Origin: Vibrio porteresiae DSM 19223
GTDB lineage: Bacteria; Pseudomonadota; Gammaproteobacteria; Enterobacterales; Vibrionaceae
Reading direction: 5' to 3'
DNA: 64,000 nt
Assembly (NCBI RefSeq): GCF_024347055.1
Contig: NZ_AP024895.1
Span: 2,852,001-2,916,000 of the forward strand
The notes under the pieces are model-generated. The model had not been told where the DNA came from, ran no database searches, and saw only the letters and a program-made list of their open reading frames with translations. Of this stretch, positions 44,679 through 55,130 are shown piece after piece; the first letter of the stretch is position 1, and every line of letters begins with the position of its first letter. The translations under genes and the position numbers were made by a program.

Positions 44679-45622
44679 TCGTTATCAAACAGTGCAACCA
44701 ACTCGTGTATCAACCAAGTTGCGGCCAGCAGATCAGCGCTACCACCTGGACTCAAATGTTTTTCTATCAACATCTTATCGAATGCGATTAACTCATTCTC
44801 TATTTCGGAATATTGATAACCACCTAAGTTAAGTAGATGAGCCGCATGATTTTGCACCAAGCGCAATCCTTCAATACCACCACGAGAAACCAAGTTGCTG
44901 TCATCGTTGTTGGCCATTAACACCAATAAGGTATGCCACATGGCTTGTTCGGTTGAAACGCCATTACGCAAACACATTTGGTAAGCAGGCAGAGCATGTT
45001 TCATGATGGTGCCAAGACCTGAAGCCGCTTCACCGCGAGCACCGGTTAAGCCGTATTGTTGGAACATTCGTTCCCCTGCGGTTTTCGGCTCTTGTTTGGC
45101 TTTGCCTTTCAGCTCATCAAACACCAAAAACTCACACGCTTGACGAATCACTTCCTTAATATGCAGTGCATCGACTTTAAGTTGCTTACCTTTAAGCCAA
45201 CCCACCGCACCACAGATCAAACCTAAGTTAAAAATCATCCCTTTATGGGTATTCACCCCATGGGTTGCACGCAGCATTGCTCGCTCAGCTTCTACACCGA
45301 TAGGACGTAAAACATGCAATAGTTTGGTGACGGGATGACGCGAATGATGACTGCCCGCCGCTACGAAGCGTTCAAGATAAGGCACAATCGCATCTGCACT
45401 CGCGATAAACGTATCGAGCGTCATGTCGTCGTGAGAACCGTTATTAGCCGTATCCACTAAACCCGGTTTTGGTGTGAGGTGCACTTCCAGCATCATGGCG
45501 TGGTAGGCCAAATGAGCGACCAACTTAGGTAGGCTGAATGCACGTTGACTAGGAGACGGAGCAGCCACAGCAACCTCTTGAGAAAAGTCGATTAATAACT
45601 CAAGCGTAGCATTCATACTCAT
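44675..45622 (-). CDS. citG: Triphosphoribosyl-dephospho-CoA synthase
   Basis: 315 residues of the CitG/MdcB family; EVHLTPKPGLVDTANNGSH (near residue 47) is the signature. It makes 2'-(5''-triphosphoribosyl)-3'-dephospho-CoA, the precursor of the citrate lyase prosthetic group, which CitX then transfers to CitD. It is the last gene of the citC-D-E-F-X-G operon and overlaps citX by 23 bases. Confidence 0.96.
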   Translation of the reverse strand: MSMNATLELLIDFSQEVAVAAPSPSQRAFSLPKLVAHLAYHAMMLEVHLTPKPGLVDTANNGSHDDMTLDTFIASADAIVPYLERFVAAGSHHSRHPVTKLLHVLRPIGVEAERAMLRATHGVNTHKGMIFNLGLICGAVGWLKGKQLKVDALHIKEVIRQACEFLVFDELKGKAKQEPKTAGERMFQQYGLTGARGEAASGLGTIMKHALPAYQMCLRNGVSTEQAMWHTLLVLMANNDDSNLVSRGGIEGLRLVQNHAAHLLNLGGYQYSEIENELIAFDKMLIEKHLSPGGSADLLAATWLIHELVALFDNE

Positions 45623-46136
45623 GGGTCATTTCCTCGATTTTTGCCAAAAGCTCTTTTAAATCATGACGACGTGAACGTGCGCACACTTTCGCCTCTTCAT
45701 CACACAGTAAACAGCGGCGACGCGGCTGATTTACTCCATCACGAGAAACAATTTTTCCACGTACATCAATCACATCCAAATCCATCAAACGGCCTAACTG
45801 ATGATGGTTTTCGATCTCCATCATCGCTTTTTTCAGCAAAGAAGCCGATGGAGCGTTGATAGAAATGATCGCTTCAGGACCGGTATTTTCAGCAATCTTC
45901 TGACTGCCGACAATTTCCCAACCTTGTTTCGCACATAGCGCACGAATCGCGGCCAGACCGGCTTTCATTACTATACGGCTAGAGGCATTCATCTTAACTG
46001 GACCAGGCATGTTAACGGTGAATGAAACAATGGGAAGAGAGTGGCGTTTAAGCCACTCTTGTTGTTGTTTCACCCGAGTTTCTTTGCGGTCAAGCAGTTC
46101 GTTTAAGCTCACCTCAGAATCGGTTGAAAAGGTCAT
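45600..46136 (-). CDS. citX: Apo-citrate lyase phosphoribosyl-dephospho-CoA transferase
   Basis: 178 residues of the CitX family (VSFTVNMPGPVKMN and DLDVIDVRG are visible; RRRCLLCDEEAKVCARSRRH is the Cys-rich signature). It attaches the prosthetic group precursor to Ser14 of CitD. CitX and CitG are separate proteins here, unlike the fused CitXG of some bacteria. It overlaps citF by one base. Confidence 0.96.
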   Translation of the reverse strand: MTFSTDSEVSLNELLDRKETRVKQQQEWLKRHSLPIVSFTVNMPGPVKMNASSRIVMKAGLAAIRALCAKQGWEIVGSQKIAENTGPEAIISINAPSASLLKKAMMEIENHHQLGRLMDLDVIDVRGKIVSRDGVNQPRRRCLLCDEEAKVCARSRRHDLKELLAKIEEMTHEYECYA

Positions 46137-47662
46137 TATGCTTTTACCTGTTTAATCACATCAATGATAGAACCATCGCGGTAGTGAATAAAACCAACGG
46201 TGCGGTCTTCAAACTGCAGTGGTTCAGGTTTGCCGGTAAGAAGTTCAGCACGTTTTTGTAGCTCAGCCACTTCAAATACAGGTAGGCCAGCTGCAACCAA
46301 ACGTTCTTTCACATCTGGGCGATTTGGGTTAACCGCGATACCCTGGTCAGTTACCAATACATCGATAGTTGAACCAGGAGTCACCACGTTAGTTACTTTC
46401 TCAACGACTGTTGGGATACGACCACGAACCAGTGGAGCAACGATAATAGCTAGGTTAGCTGCAGCAGCTGTATCACTGTGGCCGCCTGATGCGCCGCGGA
46501 TCACGCCGTCAGAACCCGTAATAACGTTGACGTTAAATTGAGTATCGATTTCTAGAGCACTCAAGATAACCACGTCAAGACGATCCACAACCGCACCTTT
46601 TGATGATGGGTTAGCGTATTCGTTAGCTGAGATTTCAATGTGATGAGGGTTGCGAGAAAGAGATTCTGCCGCCACTGAGTCAAAACATTGCACGTCCATC
46701 AAGTAGTCGATCAAGCCTTCTTCATGCAGATCAACCATAGTTGCAGTAATGCCACCTAAAGCAAATGAAGCGCGGATATCTTTACGGATCATTTTGTCTT
46801 TTAGGAAACGAGTAACTGCTAGTGATGCACCGCCTGAACCAGTTTGCATTGAGAAACCGTTGTAGAAGTAACCAGAGTTTTCGATAACGTCTGCACAGTA
46901 TTTCGCAATCAATAGTTCACGAGGGTTTTTGGTCATACGAGTTGCATCACCACCAATTTTGCTTGGGTCGCCCACTTCTTCAACTTGAACAACTGCGTCC
47001 ACGTTATCTTGGTGAATGGATGCTGGGTAAGCTGGGTAGCCAACCAAAGATTCCGTTAGCATCACCACTTTATCTGCGTATTCTGAGTCCACTTTGGCAT
47101 AGCCTAGAGAACCACAAATTGATTTGCCTTTAAAGCCGTTTGCGTTACCAAACTCATCACAACAAGGTACGCCGATAAAGGCCATATCAATGTGAATTTC
47201 TCCAGTTTGAATAAGGTGAACACGGCCACCGTGTGAGTGAATGTGCACAGGTTCTTGCAGCAAACCACGAGAGATTTCATCGGCCAATTCACCACGAATA
47301 CCAGAGGTATAGATTTTAGAAACCACACCATTTTTGATGTGTTTAACCAGTGGTGCGTGAACAGAAGTTAATGAACTAGAAGCCAAAGTTAGGTTTTTAA
47401 TGCCTAGCTCAGCAATCACATCCATCACCATGTTGATGGTTTTGTCGCCGCCACGGAAAGCGTGGTGGAAAGAGATGGTCATGCCATCTTTCAAGCCAAG
47501 CTCTTGAATTGCTTCAGCAAGTGAAGCTTTAATTTTGCGGCTTTTTTTATCTGACTCATTCGCCAAATGTGGAGTCAATTTCAGTGCTTCAGTGTAAGGA
47601 GTTAAAGAATAACGTTCCATCTCTTCAGCAGTGAGGGGATTATTTAAAGTACTAACACTCAT
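46136..47662 (-). CDS. citF: Citrate lyase alpha chain (citrate:acyl-ACP transferase)
   Basis: 508 residues of the CitF family. I chose the ATG at 47662 because AAAGGTAG stands just upstream; 21 further codons are open but cut into citE. It exchanges the acetyl group on CitD for citrate, after which CitE cleaves it to oxaloacetate. GGVRGASGGHSD-like GVIRGASGGHSDTAAAANLA near residue 390 is characteristic. Confidence 0.97.
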   Translation of the reverse strand: MSVSTLNNPLTAEEMERYSLTPYTEALKLTPHLANESDKKSRKIKASLAEAIQELGLKDGMTISFHHAFRGGDKTINMVMDVIAELGIKNLTLASSSLTSVHAPLVKHIKNGVVSKIYTSGIRGELADEISRGLLQEPVHIHSHGGRVHLIQTGEIHIDMAFIGVPCCDEFGNANGFKGKSICGSLGYAKVDSEYADKVVMLTESLVGYPAYPASIHQDNVDAVVQVEEVGDPSKIGGDATRMTKNPRELLIAKYCADVIENSGYFYNGFSMQTGSGGASLAVTRFLKDKMIRKDIRASFALGGITATMVDLHEEGLIDYLMDVQCFDSVAAESLSRNPHHIEISANEYANPSSKGAVVDRLDVVILSALEIDTQFNVNVITGSDGVIRGASGGHSDTAAAANLAIIVAPLVRGRIPTVVEKVTNVVTPGSTIDVLVTDQGIAVNPNRPDVKERLVAAGLPVFEVAELQKRAELLTGKPEPLQFEDRTVGFIHYRDGSIIDVIKQVKA

Positions 47663-47672
47663 GACACTACCT

Positions 47673-48548
47673 TTACTGTTTGATACCAGATTCAGCACGT
47701 TGAAGTGTCCAGCGTGCGCGTTCAATAATTGGGCTGTCGACCATTTTGCCGTTCAGTGACACAACACCAAGGCCATTTGCTGCAGCTTCTTCAGCGGCTT
47801 CAATCACAGCGTTAGCGTAATCCACTTCTTTTTGCGTTGGAGCAAACACGTTATGCAATAGATCGATCTGACGAGGGTTAATCAATGATTTACCATCAAA
47901 GCCCAACTGCTTGATAAGTTCAGCTTCTTTTAGGAAGCCTTCTTCGTTGTTAGCATCAGAGTAAACCGTATCAAATGCCATGATACCGGCAGAACGAGCG
48001 GCTTGGAGAATCGAGCAACGAGCAAACAGTAACTCAATGCCTTCAGGCGAGCGTTGAGTTCGAAGGTCGCGCACGTAGTCCTCCGCGCCTAAAGCGATAC
48101 CGATTAAACGTTTTGAACTGTGGGCAATCTCAACGCAGTTGTTGATGCCTTTCGCGCTTTCAATCGCAGCCAATAGTTTGGTGCTACCTACTTGACGACC
48201 ACAGCTTTTTTCAATTTGTTCAATCGCTTTTTCCATTTCGATGATGTCGTTCGCACTGTCTGTTTTTGGCAGACGTACACAATCAGCACCACCACGAACC
48301 ACGGCATTCAAGTCTTTTAGACCGAATTCAGATTCGAGAGGGTTAACACGAACAACAGTTTCAATCTCTTGGTACATTGGGTGTTGCAACGCATGGAACA
48401 CCAACATACGAGCAGTGTCTTTTTCACGAAGGGCAACAGAGTCTTCCAAGTCGAACATGATTGAGTCTGGCTTGTAGATGAAGGTGTTACTTAGCATGGC
48501 TGCGTTGGCGCCAGGTACAAACAGCATACTGCGACGAAGTTTAATCAT
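47673..48548 (-). CDS. citE: Citrate lyase beta chain (citryl-ACP lyase)
   Basis: 291 residues of the HpcH/CitE aldolase family: [11 protein letters not shown] at the start, [11 protein letters not shown] near residue 32 and GAEDYVRDL near 155 hold the metal- and substrate-binding residues. The start overlaps the citD stop (ATGA). Confidence 0.97.
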   Translation of the reverse strand: MIKLRRSMLFVPGANAAMLSNTFIYKPDSIMFDLEDSVALREKDTARMLVFHALQHPMYQEIETVVRVNPLESEFGLKDLNAVVRGGADCVRLPKTDSANDIIEMEKAIEQIEKSCGRQVGSTKLLAAIESAKGINNCVEIAHSSKRLIGIALGAEDYVRDLRTQRSPEGIELLFARCSILQAARSAGIMAFDTVYSDANNEEGFLKEAELIKQLGFDGKSLINPRQIDLLHNVFAPTQKEVDYANAVIEAAEEAAANGLGVVSLNGKMVDSPIIERARWTLQRAESGIKQ

Positions 48549-48841
48549 GACAACTGGCTCCAATCGATCTCTTGCTCACCACAAGCACGTAATACAGCAG
48601 CTTGGACGCGTGCTTTAATCACACAGTCAAGCGCACCCTTGTCTTCGATAATGATTTTTGCGTCAGCGACTTTCATATTTGAAAGTGTTTCCAAAACCAC
48701 ATTTCGAATCGCCTTACCAAACTGTTGTTCAACGGTACTGTCCAGAGACAGTTCAATACCGCCACTCACATTCGGTTCGATACGGACCTGAAGATCACTG
48801 GATTCCAGTGTACCCGCGAAAGCGGGGTGAGAAATTTTCAT
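48545..48841 (-). CDS. citD: Citrate lyase acyl carrier protein (gamma chain)
   Basis: 98 residues, the normal CitD length, starting [16 protein letters not shown]. Ser14 in GTLESSD is the known attachment site of the phosphoribosyl-dephospho-CoA group. The ATG at 48841 is chosen over 12 further open codons because it restores the usual length and start. Confidence 0.97.
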   Translation of the reverse strand: MKISHPAFAGTLESSDLQVRIEPNVSGGIELSLDSTVEQQFGKAIRNVVLETLSNMKVADAKIIIEDKGALDCVIKARVQAAVLRACGEQEIDWSQLS

Positions 48842-48887
48842 GGGTTCGACCTTGATGAATAGTTTGTAAAAAAGCAATCAGCACGCA

Positions 48888-49949
48888 TTACACAGCAGCC
48901 ACGGAATTGGCTAACTGTGCCGGGGCAATGTAGTGCTGACTGAGATACGAATACGTCGTTTGTGGCACTAAACTACGGACAGATGGAATGTCCTCTTTTC
49001 GCAGTAGGTCACGCACTCTTGACGCAGAGATAGGCTCTGCTCCTTCTAAACACCGTTCAATTTCGACGACTTCAATCGCAGGTCCACACTCGTCTTCGAG
49101 ATCTTTTTCTAACCACTGACGCATTGCTTGGTTGTAATGTCGAGTCACAGGACACAAAGGTTCACTACCCACGAAACGGTGGGTGATCCCCAGCGCTGGG
49201 GCAATAGCATTGCGGAAAATTTTTAGATCCAACGCGGTGTGCGCATAGTTGATCACTTGCTGATCTTTGATGAAGTACGTTGGGAATGTCACCCGAGAAA
49301 TAATGTAATCGGATCCGGTGTGAATGGTCAGATTTTTTAGATGCTCGGTTCCAGCACGGATCATGGCGAGCCTGTCGGCAAAGGAGAATTCATTTCCCTC
49401 TTCTTTGACGGCAAACAGATGTACCCAATCGCACTGCAGACATGCTTTCTCTATCAGATATTGATGACCTAGCGTGAACGGGTTCGCGTTCATCACGATG
49501 CCACCGATTTTGCTGCCCGGCTTACGCTTTGCAGACAACTCCTGACAGTAAGTTTTTAAACGGTTCGGGCTGTTTTCCAGCAGCGCTACATTCGGTTCCA
49601 CCTTTTCAACCAAGTGGAAACCACACTGCCGAAACATCACGATATTGGCAGGCTTAGTAAACAGAAACAGATTAAAACGGCCAAGTTCATAAGCAAAACT
49701 GGTCAGTTCTGACATCAACTTAAGCGCAAATCCGGTGCCTTGTAAGTCTGGCGATATCGCAATCGACTTTAAAACATTCCCTGCCAAACCACCACAGGCA
49801 ATAATTTCCCTGTCCTCTTGGTAAGCCACGACGAAGTGTTCCACATCTTCATCGATCCCTAACTCATGTAGAGACAAAAACTGTCTTATAGCCAGCATCC
49901 GATTGCTCTGCTTAGTAGAAATCCGGGAAAAAGTGTAACTCTCCAACAT
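48888..49949 (-). CDS. citC: [Citrate lyase] ligase (acetate:SH-citrate lyase ligase)
   Basis: About 353 residues: an N-terminal GNAT acetyltransferase-like domain (GTGFALKLMSEL near residue 80) and a nucleotidyltransferase domain (NPFTLGHQYLIEKA near 160, ISASRVRDLL near 325). It acetylates the CitD thiol with ATP and acetate to activate the lyase. GGTGAGG stands before the ATG at 49949; a GTG 12 bases upstream is possible. First gene of the operon, divergent from citS. Confidence 0.95.
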   Translation of the reverse strand: MLESYTFSRISTKQSNRMLAIRQFLSLHELGIDEDVEHFVVAYQEDREIIACGGLAGNVLKSIAISPDLQGTGFALKLMSELTSFAYELGRFNLFLFTKPANIVMFRQCGFHLVEKVEPNVALLENSPNRLKTYCQELSAKRKPGSKIGGIVMNANPFTLGHQYLIEKACLQCDWVHLFAVKEEGNEFSFADRLAMIRAGTEHLKNLTIHTGSDYIISRVTFPTYFIKDQQVINYAHTALDLKIFRNAIAPALGITHRFVGSEPLCPVTRHYNQAMRQWLEKDLEDECGPAIEVVEIERCLEGAEPISASRVRDLLRKEDIPSVRSLVPQTTYSYLSQHYIAPAQLANSVAAV

Positions 49950-50220
49950 CACGTGCCTCACCTATCTCTTTACGGCAGCAGTATTACGCGCTTTAGTCTA
50001 TAAAATATCGAGCGCAATCACTTTATTTTTCAGAATAAAAGTACTTTATGAATTTTATGTTTTTTATTTATAAGTTATTGAAAAATAACACATCCAAAAT
50101 TAAAAACCATAAAAATCATTGAGATTTTAAACGCCACTTTATTCAATGACAGTTTTCACAAATATTAGAGAAGTAATCCCATAAATTGAATAAAGTGTTA
50201 TTAACCTGCTGGATAATAAA

Positions 50221-51567
50221 ATGAACGAAAAAACCCTACAAATTAATGCGAAGCAACATTCGTCATTAAGTTCTACCTTAATGGATAGCAAAGTATTTGG
50301 CGTTCCACTGCCTTTATTTGCTGTTCTCGCAGCCATTATAGCAATTGCACATTTTACTAACACCCTTCCAAAGAATATTGTTGGTGGTTTTGGTTTTATG
50401 TTCGTTGTTGGCGCTATATTTGGTGAAATTGGTAAACGTTTACCAATATTTAACAAATATATCGGTGGTGCTCCTGTAATGATATTCTTGGTTGCAGCTT
50501 GGTTCGTGCAAATGGGCTGGCTACACCAAAGTGAAATCACCACTGTTAGTGATGTGATGAAAAAGACCGGTTTCCTAAACCTTTTCATTGCCGTTTTGAT
50601 CACCGGTTCTATCCTAGCTGTTGAACGTAAACTGTTGATTCGTTCTCTAGCTGGTTACATCCCAACTATCCTTGCAGCCGTTGCTGGCGCTGCAATCTTT
50701 GGTCTGATCGGTGGTTTAATTTTCGGTATCAGCCCTGCTCGTATCATGATGATGTACGTACTACCAATCATGGGCGGCGGTAACGGTGCTGGTGCGATTC
50801 CTCTATCAGAAATCTACGCTGCGGTAACAGGTGGTTCGAAAGAAGAATATTACTCTGTTGCGATTGCGATCCTTACTATTGCCAACATCGTTGCGATTGT
50901 TGCAGCAGCAGTACTGAACAGCATTGGTAATAAACACCCATCACTAACTGGTAATGGTGAATTATTACGTAAATCTAGCTTTGACAGTTCAAACAACGAT
51001 AAAGAAATTAAAATCACTCCTCGCGAAATAGCAATTGGTCTAATGTTAGCAACATGTATTTATACATTCTCTGCATCATTATCTACTAATATTTTGCCTG
51101 GCTTTGGTGATATTAAAATCCATACTTTTGCTTACATGGTTATCATCGTTGCTATTGTGAATGGTCTTGGTCTTTGCTCTGATGAAATTAAAGAAGGCGC
51201 AAAACGTCTCTCTTCTTTCTTCTCTAAACATCTTCTTTGGGTGTTGATGGTTGGTGTTGGTATCGCTTACACAGACCTAGGTGAAGTTATCGACGCTATC
51301 TCTTTCATGAACGTTATCATCGCTGCTCTTATCGTGTTCGGCGCTATCTTCGGTGCTGCACTCGGTGGTTGGGCGATGGGCTTCTACCCAATCGAATCCT
51401 CAATTACTGCGGGCCTATGTATGGCTAACCGTGGTGGTTCCGGTGACTTGGAAGTACTTGCTGCGGCTAACCGCATGAGTCTTCTTTCTTACGCTCAAAT
51501 CTCCTCTCGTTTAGGTGGCGGTATCGTCCTCGTTATCGCGAGCGTGGTATTTGGCATGATGATGTAA
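50221..51567 (+). CDS. citS: Na+/citrate symporter
   Basis: 448 residues of the 2-hydroxycarboxylate transporter family. GGGNGAGAIPLSEIYA near residue 180 and RGGSGDLEVLAAANRM near 405 correspond to the two conserved GGxG reentrant loops. It imports citrate with Na+ in the inner membrane, feeding citrate lyase. The 271-bp divergent control region with citC is very AT-rich, as in other CitB-controlled promoters. A hairpin follows before oadG. Confidence 0.96.
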   Translation: MNEKTLQINAKQHSSLSSTLMDSKVFGVPLPLFAVLAAIIAIAHFTNTLPKNIVGGFGFMFVVGAIFGEIGKRLPIFNKYIGGAPVMIFLVAAWFVQMGWLHQSEITTVSDVMKKTGFLNLFIAVLITGSILAVERKLLIRSLAGYIPTILAAVAGAAIFGLIGGLIFGISPARIMMMYVLPIMGGGNGAGAIPLSEIYAAVTGGSKEEYYSVAIAILTIANIVAIVAAAVLNSIGNKHPSLTGNGELLRKSSFDSSNNDKEIKITPREIAIGLMLATCIYTFSASLSTNILPGFGDIKIHTFAYMVIIVAIVNGLGLCSDEIKEGAKRLSSFFSKHLLWVLMVGVGIAYTDLGEVIDAISFMNVIIAALIVFGAIFGAALGGWAMGFYPIESSITAGLCMANRGGSGDLEVLAAANRMSLLSYAQISSRLGGGIVLVIASVVFGMMM

Positions 51568-51585
51568 ATCACCCCTTGCTCCACT

Positions 51586-51610
51586 GGCGCGCTTTGCGCG
51601 CCTTTTCTTC
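51586..51610 (+). terminator. Terminator or attenuator between citS and oadG
   Basis: GGCGCGC and GCGCGCC (51586-51602) around TTT, then TTTTCTTC. As oadG follows closely, it probably tunes rather than ends transcription. Confidence 0.75.
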
Positions 51611-51627
51611 TCTTTGGAAATGTAGCT

Positions 51628-51894
51628 ATGCAAGAAACATCGCTCTTTATGGAGGGCATTAACCTACTCACTTTGGGTATGGGATTTGTCTTTATCTTCC
51701 TTATCTTTTTGGTCTACGTAACGTCGGCAATGTCCAAATGCATTACTCGCTTTGCGCCTCCACCAGCCGCACCAAAAACTAAGGCTAAATCCAAACCTGT
51801 TGTTGCTCCAAAACCTGCACAAGATGACCAATTAATCGCCGTTTTAACTGCTGCAGTTCATCACCATAGAGCCCAACAACAGCAAAACTCATAA
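51628..51894 (+). CDS. oadG: Oxaloacetate decarboxylase gamma subunit
   Basis: 88 residues with one N-terminal membrane helix ([19 protein letters not shown]) and a Pro/Ala/Lys-rich tail ending in His and Gln residues ([10 protein letters not shown]), as in OadG subunits that anchor OadA to OadB and bind Zn. The gene order citS-oadG-oadA-oadB is that of the Na+-pump cluster. Confidence 0.93.
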   Translation: MQETSLFMEGINLLTLGMGFVFIFLIFLVYVTSAMSKCITRFAPPPAAPKTKAKSKPVVAPKPAQDDQLIAVLTAAVHHHRAQQQQNS

Positions 51895-51917
51895 TCATAA
51901 TAAAGGAGAACTTCGAG

Positions 51918-53717
51918 ATGACTCAGGCTACTAAACGCGTTGGCATTACCGACGTCGTCCTTCGTGACGCCCACCAATCTCTTTTTGCCACTCGTCTACG
52001 TTTAGACGACATGTTGCCTATTGCTGCACAACTTGATGACATCGGTTACTGGTCACTTGAGTGTTGGGGCGGCGCAACATTTGATAGTTGCATTCGTTTC
52101 TTAGGTGAAGACCCATGGGATCGTCTACGCACTCTGAAAAAAGCCATGCCAAAAACTCCGCTGCAAATGTTGCTACGTGGTCAAAACCTATTGGGTTACC
52201 GCCACTATGCCGACGACGTGGTTGACGCGTTTGTTGAACGTGCAGTGAAAAATGGCATGGATGTGTTCCGTGTTTTTGATGCGATGAACGACCCGCGCAA
52301 CATGCAACAAGCGATTCGTGCCGTGAAAAAACAGGGCGCACATGCGCAAGGCACTCTCAGTTACACCACCAGCCCAGCGCACAACCTACAAACTTGGGTT
52401 GATGTGGCGCAGCAATTGGCTGAAGAAGGTGTTGATTCGATTGCCATTAAAGACATGTCAGGTATTTTAACGCCTTACCAAGCTGCCGAGCTGGTTCAAA
52501 CATTGAAAAAACAAGTCGACGTTGAACTGCATCTGCACTGTCACTCCACCACAGGCATGGCCGATATGACCCTGCTTAAAGCGATTGAAGCGGGTGTAGA
52601 CCGTGTTGATACCGCGATTTCAAGCATGAGCGGTACTTACGGTCATCCTGCCACTGAATCTCTCGTTGCCACTTTGCAAAACACGGGTTACGACACCGGT
52701 CTTGACCTACACAAACTAGAGAAAATCGCGGCTTACTTCCGTGAAGTTCGTAAAAAATACCATGCGTTTGAAGGCATGATGAAAGGCTCTGACTCACGCA
52801 TTCTGATTGCTCAAGTGCCTGGCGGCATGTTGACTAACATGGAAAGCCAACTCAAACAGCAAAATGCGTTAGACAAACTTGACCAAGTATTGGAAGAGAT
52901 CCCACGCGTTCGTGAAGACCTTGGTTTTATTCCTCTGGTTACGCCAACATCGCAAATCGTCGGTACTCAATCGGTTATCAACGTATTGATGGGTGAACGC
53001 TACAAGAGCATCACCAAAGAAACGGCCGGTATCTTAAAAGGCGAATATGGCCGCACTCCTGCTCCAGTCAACACTGAGCTACAACAACGTGTGCTGGCTG
53101 GCGCCGAAGCGATTACTTGCCGCCCAGCCGATAAATTGGCACCTGAAATGGTTGAACTACAACAGAGTGTAGTGCAACAAGCCAAAGAAAAAGGCATCAC
53201 TTTAAGTGATAACACCATTGATGACGTATTGATGGTTGCCCTATTTGACCAAGTAGCTTGGAAGTTCCTAGCTAACCGTAATAACCCTGATGCATTTGAA
53301 CCTGTACCTCAAGCTCCAAGTAAGGAAGAGAAAAAAGTGGCCGCTGCAAATTCAACTAAGAAAGCCGATGCTGGTATCTACACCATCACTGTCAACAACC
53401 AAAGCTATGTAGTGAAAGTGACTGACGGCGGTGACATTAGCCAAGTATCAGCAGCACCCGTTGCCGCTCCCGTTGCTGCACCTGCACCAGTCGCTGCCGC
53501 TGCAGGCGAAACCATGAATGCACCTCTAGCAGGTAACATCTGGAAAATTAACGCGAAAGCAGGCGAACAAGTACAAGAAGGCGATGTATTGCTCACTCTT
53601 GAAGCAATGAAAATGGAAACTGAAATTCGTGCCCCTCATGCGGGTGTCGTAAGCAGTATTGATGTGAGTGAAGGTGATGCCGTTCAAGTAGGTGATGCCC
53701 TATTGGTATTGGCATAA
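51918..53717 (+). CDS. oadA: Oxaloacetate decarboxylase alpha subunit (carboxyltransferase and biotin carrier)
   Basis: 599 residues: an N-terminal pyruvate carboxyltransferase domain ([14 protein letters not shown] at about 13-26), an association domain, a Pro/Ala linker, and a C-terminal biotinyl domain with EAMKMETEI (biotinyl Lys 565). It transfers the carboxyl group of oxaloacetate to biotin, releasing pyruvate. AAGGAG precedes the start. Confidence 0.98.
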   Translation: MTQATKRVGITDVVLRDAHQSLFATRLRLDDMLPIAAQLDDIGYWSLECWGGATFDSCIRFLGEDPWDRLRTLKKAMPKTPLQMLLRGQNLLGYRHYADDVVDAFVERAVKNGMDVFRVFDAMNDPRNMQQAIRAVKKQGAHAQGTLSYTTSPAHNLQTWVDVAQQLAEEGVDSIAIKDMSGILTPYQAAELVQTLKKQVDVELHLHCHSTTGMADMTLLKAIEAGVDRVDTAISSMSGTYGHPATESLVATLQNTGYDTGLDLHKLEKIAAYFREVRKKYHAFEGMMKGSDSRILIAQVPGGMLTNMESQLKQQNALDKLDQVLEEIPRVREDLGFIPLVTPTSQIVGTQSVINVLMGERYKSITKETAGILKGEYGRTPAPVNTELQQRVLAGAEAITCRPADKLAPEMVELQQSVVQQAKEKGITLSDNTIDDVLMVALFDQVAWKFLANRNNPDAFEPVPQAPSKEEKKVAAANSTKKADAGIYTITVNNQSYVVKVTDGGDISQVSAAPVAAPVAAPAPVAAAAGETMNAPLAGNIWKINAKAGEQVQEGDVLLTLEAMKMETEIRAPHAGVVSSIDVSEGDAVQVGDALLVLA

Positions 53718-53737
53718 TCGAGTGAGGTGTAACCATC

Positions 53738-55042
53738 ATGGATAACATCATCGCAATGGTGAATGACTTTGGCTTTTTCCACTTACAGTGGGGACAAGCC
53801 GTGATGATCGTCATCGGGCTGGTTTTGCTCTATTTGGCGATTGTTAAACAATTCGAACCACTCCTTTTGGTTCCAATTGGTTTCGGCGGCATTTTATCTA
53901 ACTTGCCAGACGCGGGTCTGGCCATGTCAGCGATTGAAAATGCCATTTATGCAGCCAAACCGGATGTCATGGCAGCGTTTGCTCATGTTCTTAATATGGG
54001 CGCAGCCAGCGGCGCAGCAGCGATTAAAGAAGCAGTGCACAGTGCAACGCCTACCCAAATGGCCACATTGCACCTATTGGCGGAACAATACGCTTACAGC
54101 GACGGGATGTTGTATCAGTTCTACAGCATCGCGATTGCTTCAGGTGTTGCGCCACTGGTGATCTTTATGGGTGTGGGTGCCATGACCGACTTTGGTCCAC
54201 TATTGGCCAACCCTAAAACCTTGCTGTTAGGTGCAGCGGCTCAGTTTGGTATCTTCACCACCATTCTTGGCGCTCTGGGCTTAAGCTCTTTAGGCATCAT
54301 GGACTTTAGCGTTTCACAAGCAGCTGCTATCGGTATTATCGGTGGCGCTGACGGCCCAACCGCTATTTACGTATCCAGCTTGCTGGCACCAGAACTATTA
54401 GGTGCTATTGCGGTAGCTGCATACTCGTATATGGCGTTGGTGCCTATGATTCAGCCACCTATCATGCGCGCTTTGACTACCGATGCAGAACGTAAGATTC
54501 AGATGAGTCAGCTTCGCCAAGTGCATAAGCTAGAAAAAATCTGTTTCCCACTGCTGCTGTTAGTTTTGATTGCCATGCTACTCCCTTCTGCGACACCGCT
54601 ACTGGGTATGTTCTGTTTTGGTAACTTGATGCGTGAATGTGGTGTGGTAGAGCGTCTATCTGATACGGCACAAAATGCGTTGATCAACATCGTGACCATT
54701 TTCCTAGGTCTCTCTGTTGGTTCAAAACTGATGGCGGATAAGTTCCTGCAGCCACAAACTATCGGCATTCTTTGCTTGGGTATTTTGGCATTCTGTGTGG
54801 GTACAGCTGCCGGTGTGCTGATGGCGAAATTGCTTAACCGCTTCTCCAAAGATCCAATCAACCCACTCATTGGCTCTGCTGGGGTATCTGCAGTTCCGAT
54901 GGCGGCTCGCGTATCCAACAAAATCGGTTTGGAAGCCAATAACCAAAACTTCCTACTGATGCATGCGATGGGTCCTAACGTTGCAGGGGTAATCGGTTCT
55001 GCGGTTGCTGCTGGCGTGATGATCAAGTATGTGCTTGGATAA
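53738..55042 (+). CDS. oadB: Oxaloacetate decarboxylase beta subunit (Na+ pump)
   Basis: 434 residues, about nine membrane helices, with the conserved Asp region [17 protein letters not shown] near residue 203 and [16 protein letters not shown] near 380. It decarboxylates carboxybiotin and exports Na+, making the sodium gradient that CitS uses. A clear terminator follows. Confidence 0.98.
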   Translation: MDNIIAMVNDFGFFHLQWGQAVMIVIGLVLLYLAIVKQFEPLLLVPIGFGGILSNLPDAGLAMSAIENAIYAAKPDVMAAFAHVLNMGAASGAAAIKEAVHSATPTQMATLHLLAEQYAYSDGMLYQFYSIAIASGVAPLVIFMGVGAMTDFGPLLANPKTLLLGAAAQFGIFTTILGALGLSSLGIMDFSVSQAAAIGIIGGADGPTAIYVSSLLAPELLGAIAVAAYSYMALVPMIQPPIMRALTTDAERKIQMSQLRQVHKLEKICFPLLLLVLIAMLLPSATPLLGMFCFGNLMRECGVVERLSDTAQNALINIVTIFLGLSVGSKLMADKFLQPQTIGILCLGILAFCVGTAAGVLMAKLLNRFSKDPINPLIGSAGVSAVPMAARVSNKIGLEANNQNFLLMHAMGPNVAGVIGSAVAAGVMIKYVLG

Positions 55043-55071
55043 TCACTCTTTTTTGAGCATTTTATAAATTT

Positions 55072-55103
55072 GATTGGGGTTTTAGACCCCAATCAATTTT
55101 TCT
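55072..55103 (+). terminator. Terminator after oadB
   Basis: GATTGGGGT and ACCCCAATC (55072-55094) around TTTAG, then AATTTTTCT. It separates the metabolic genes from citA-citB, which start 28 bases on. Confidence 0.85.
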
Positions 55104-55130
55104 ATTTTGTGACAAACGTATACTCTCGCT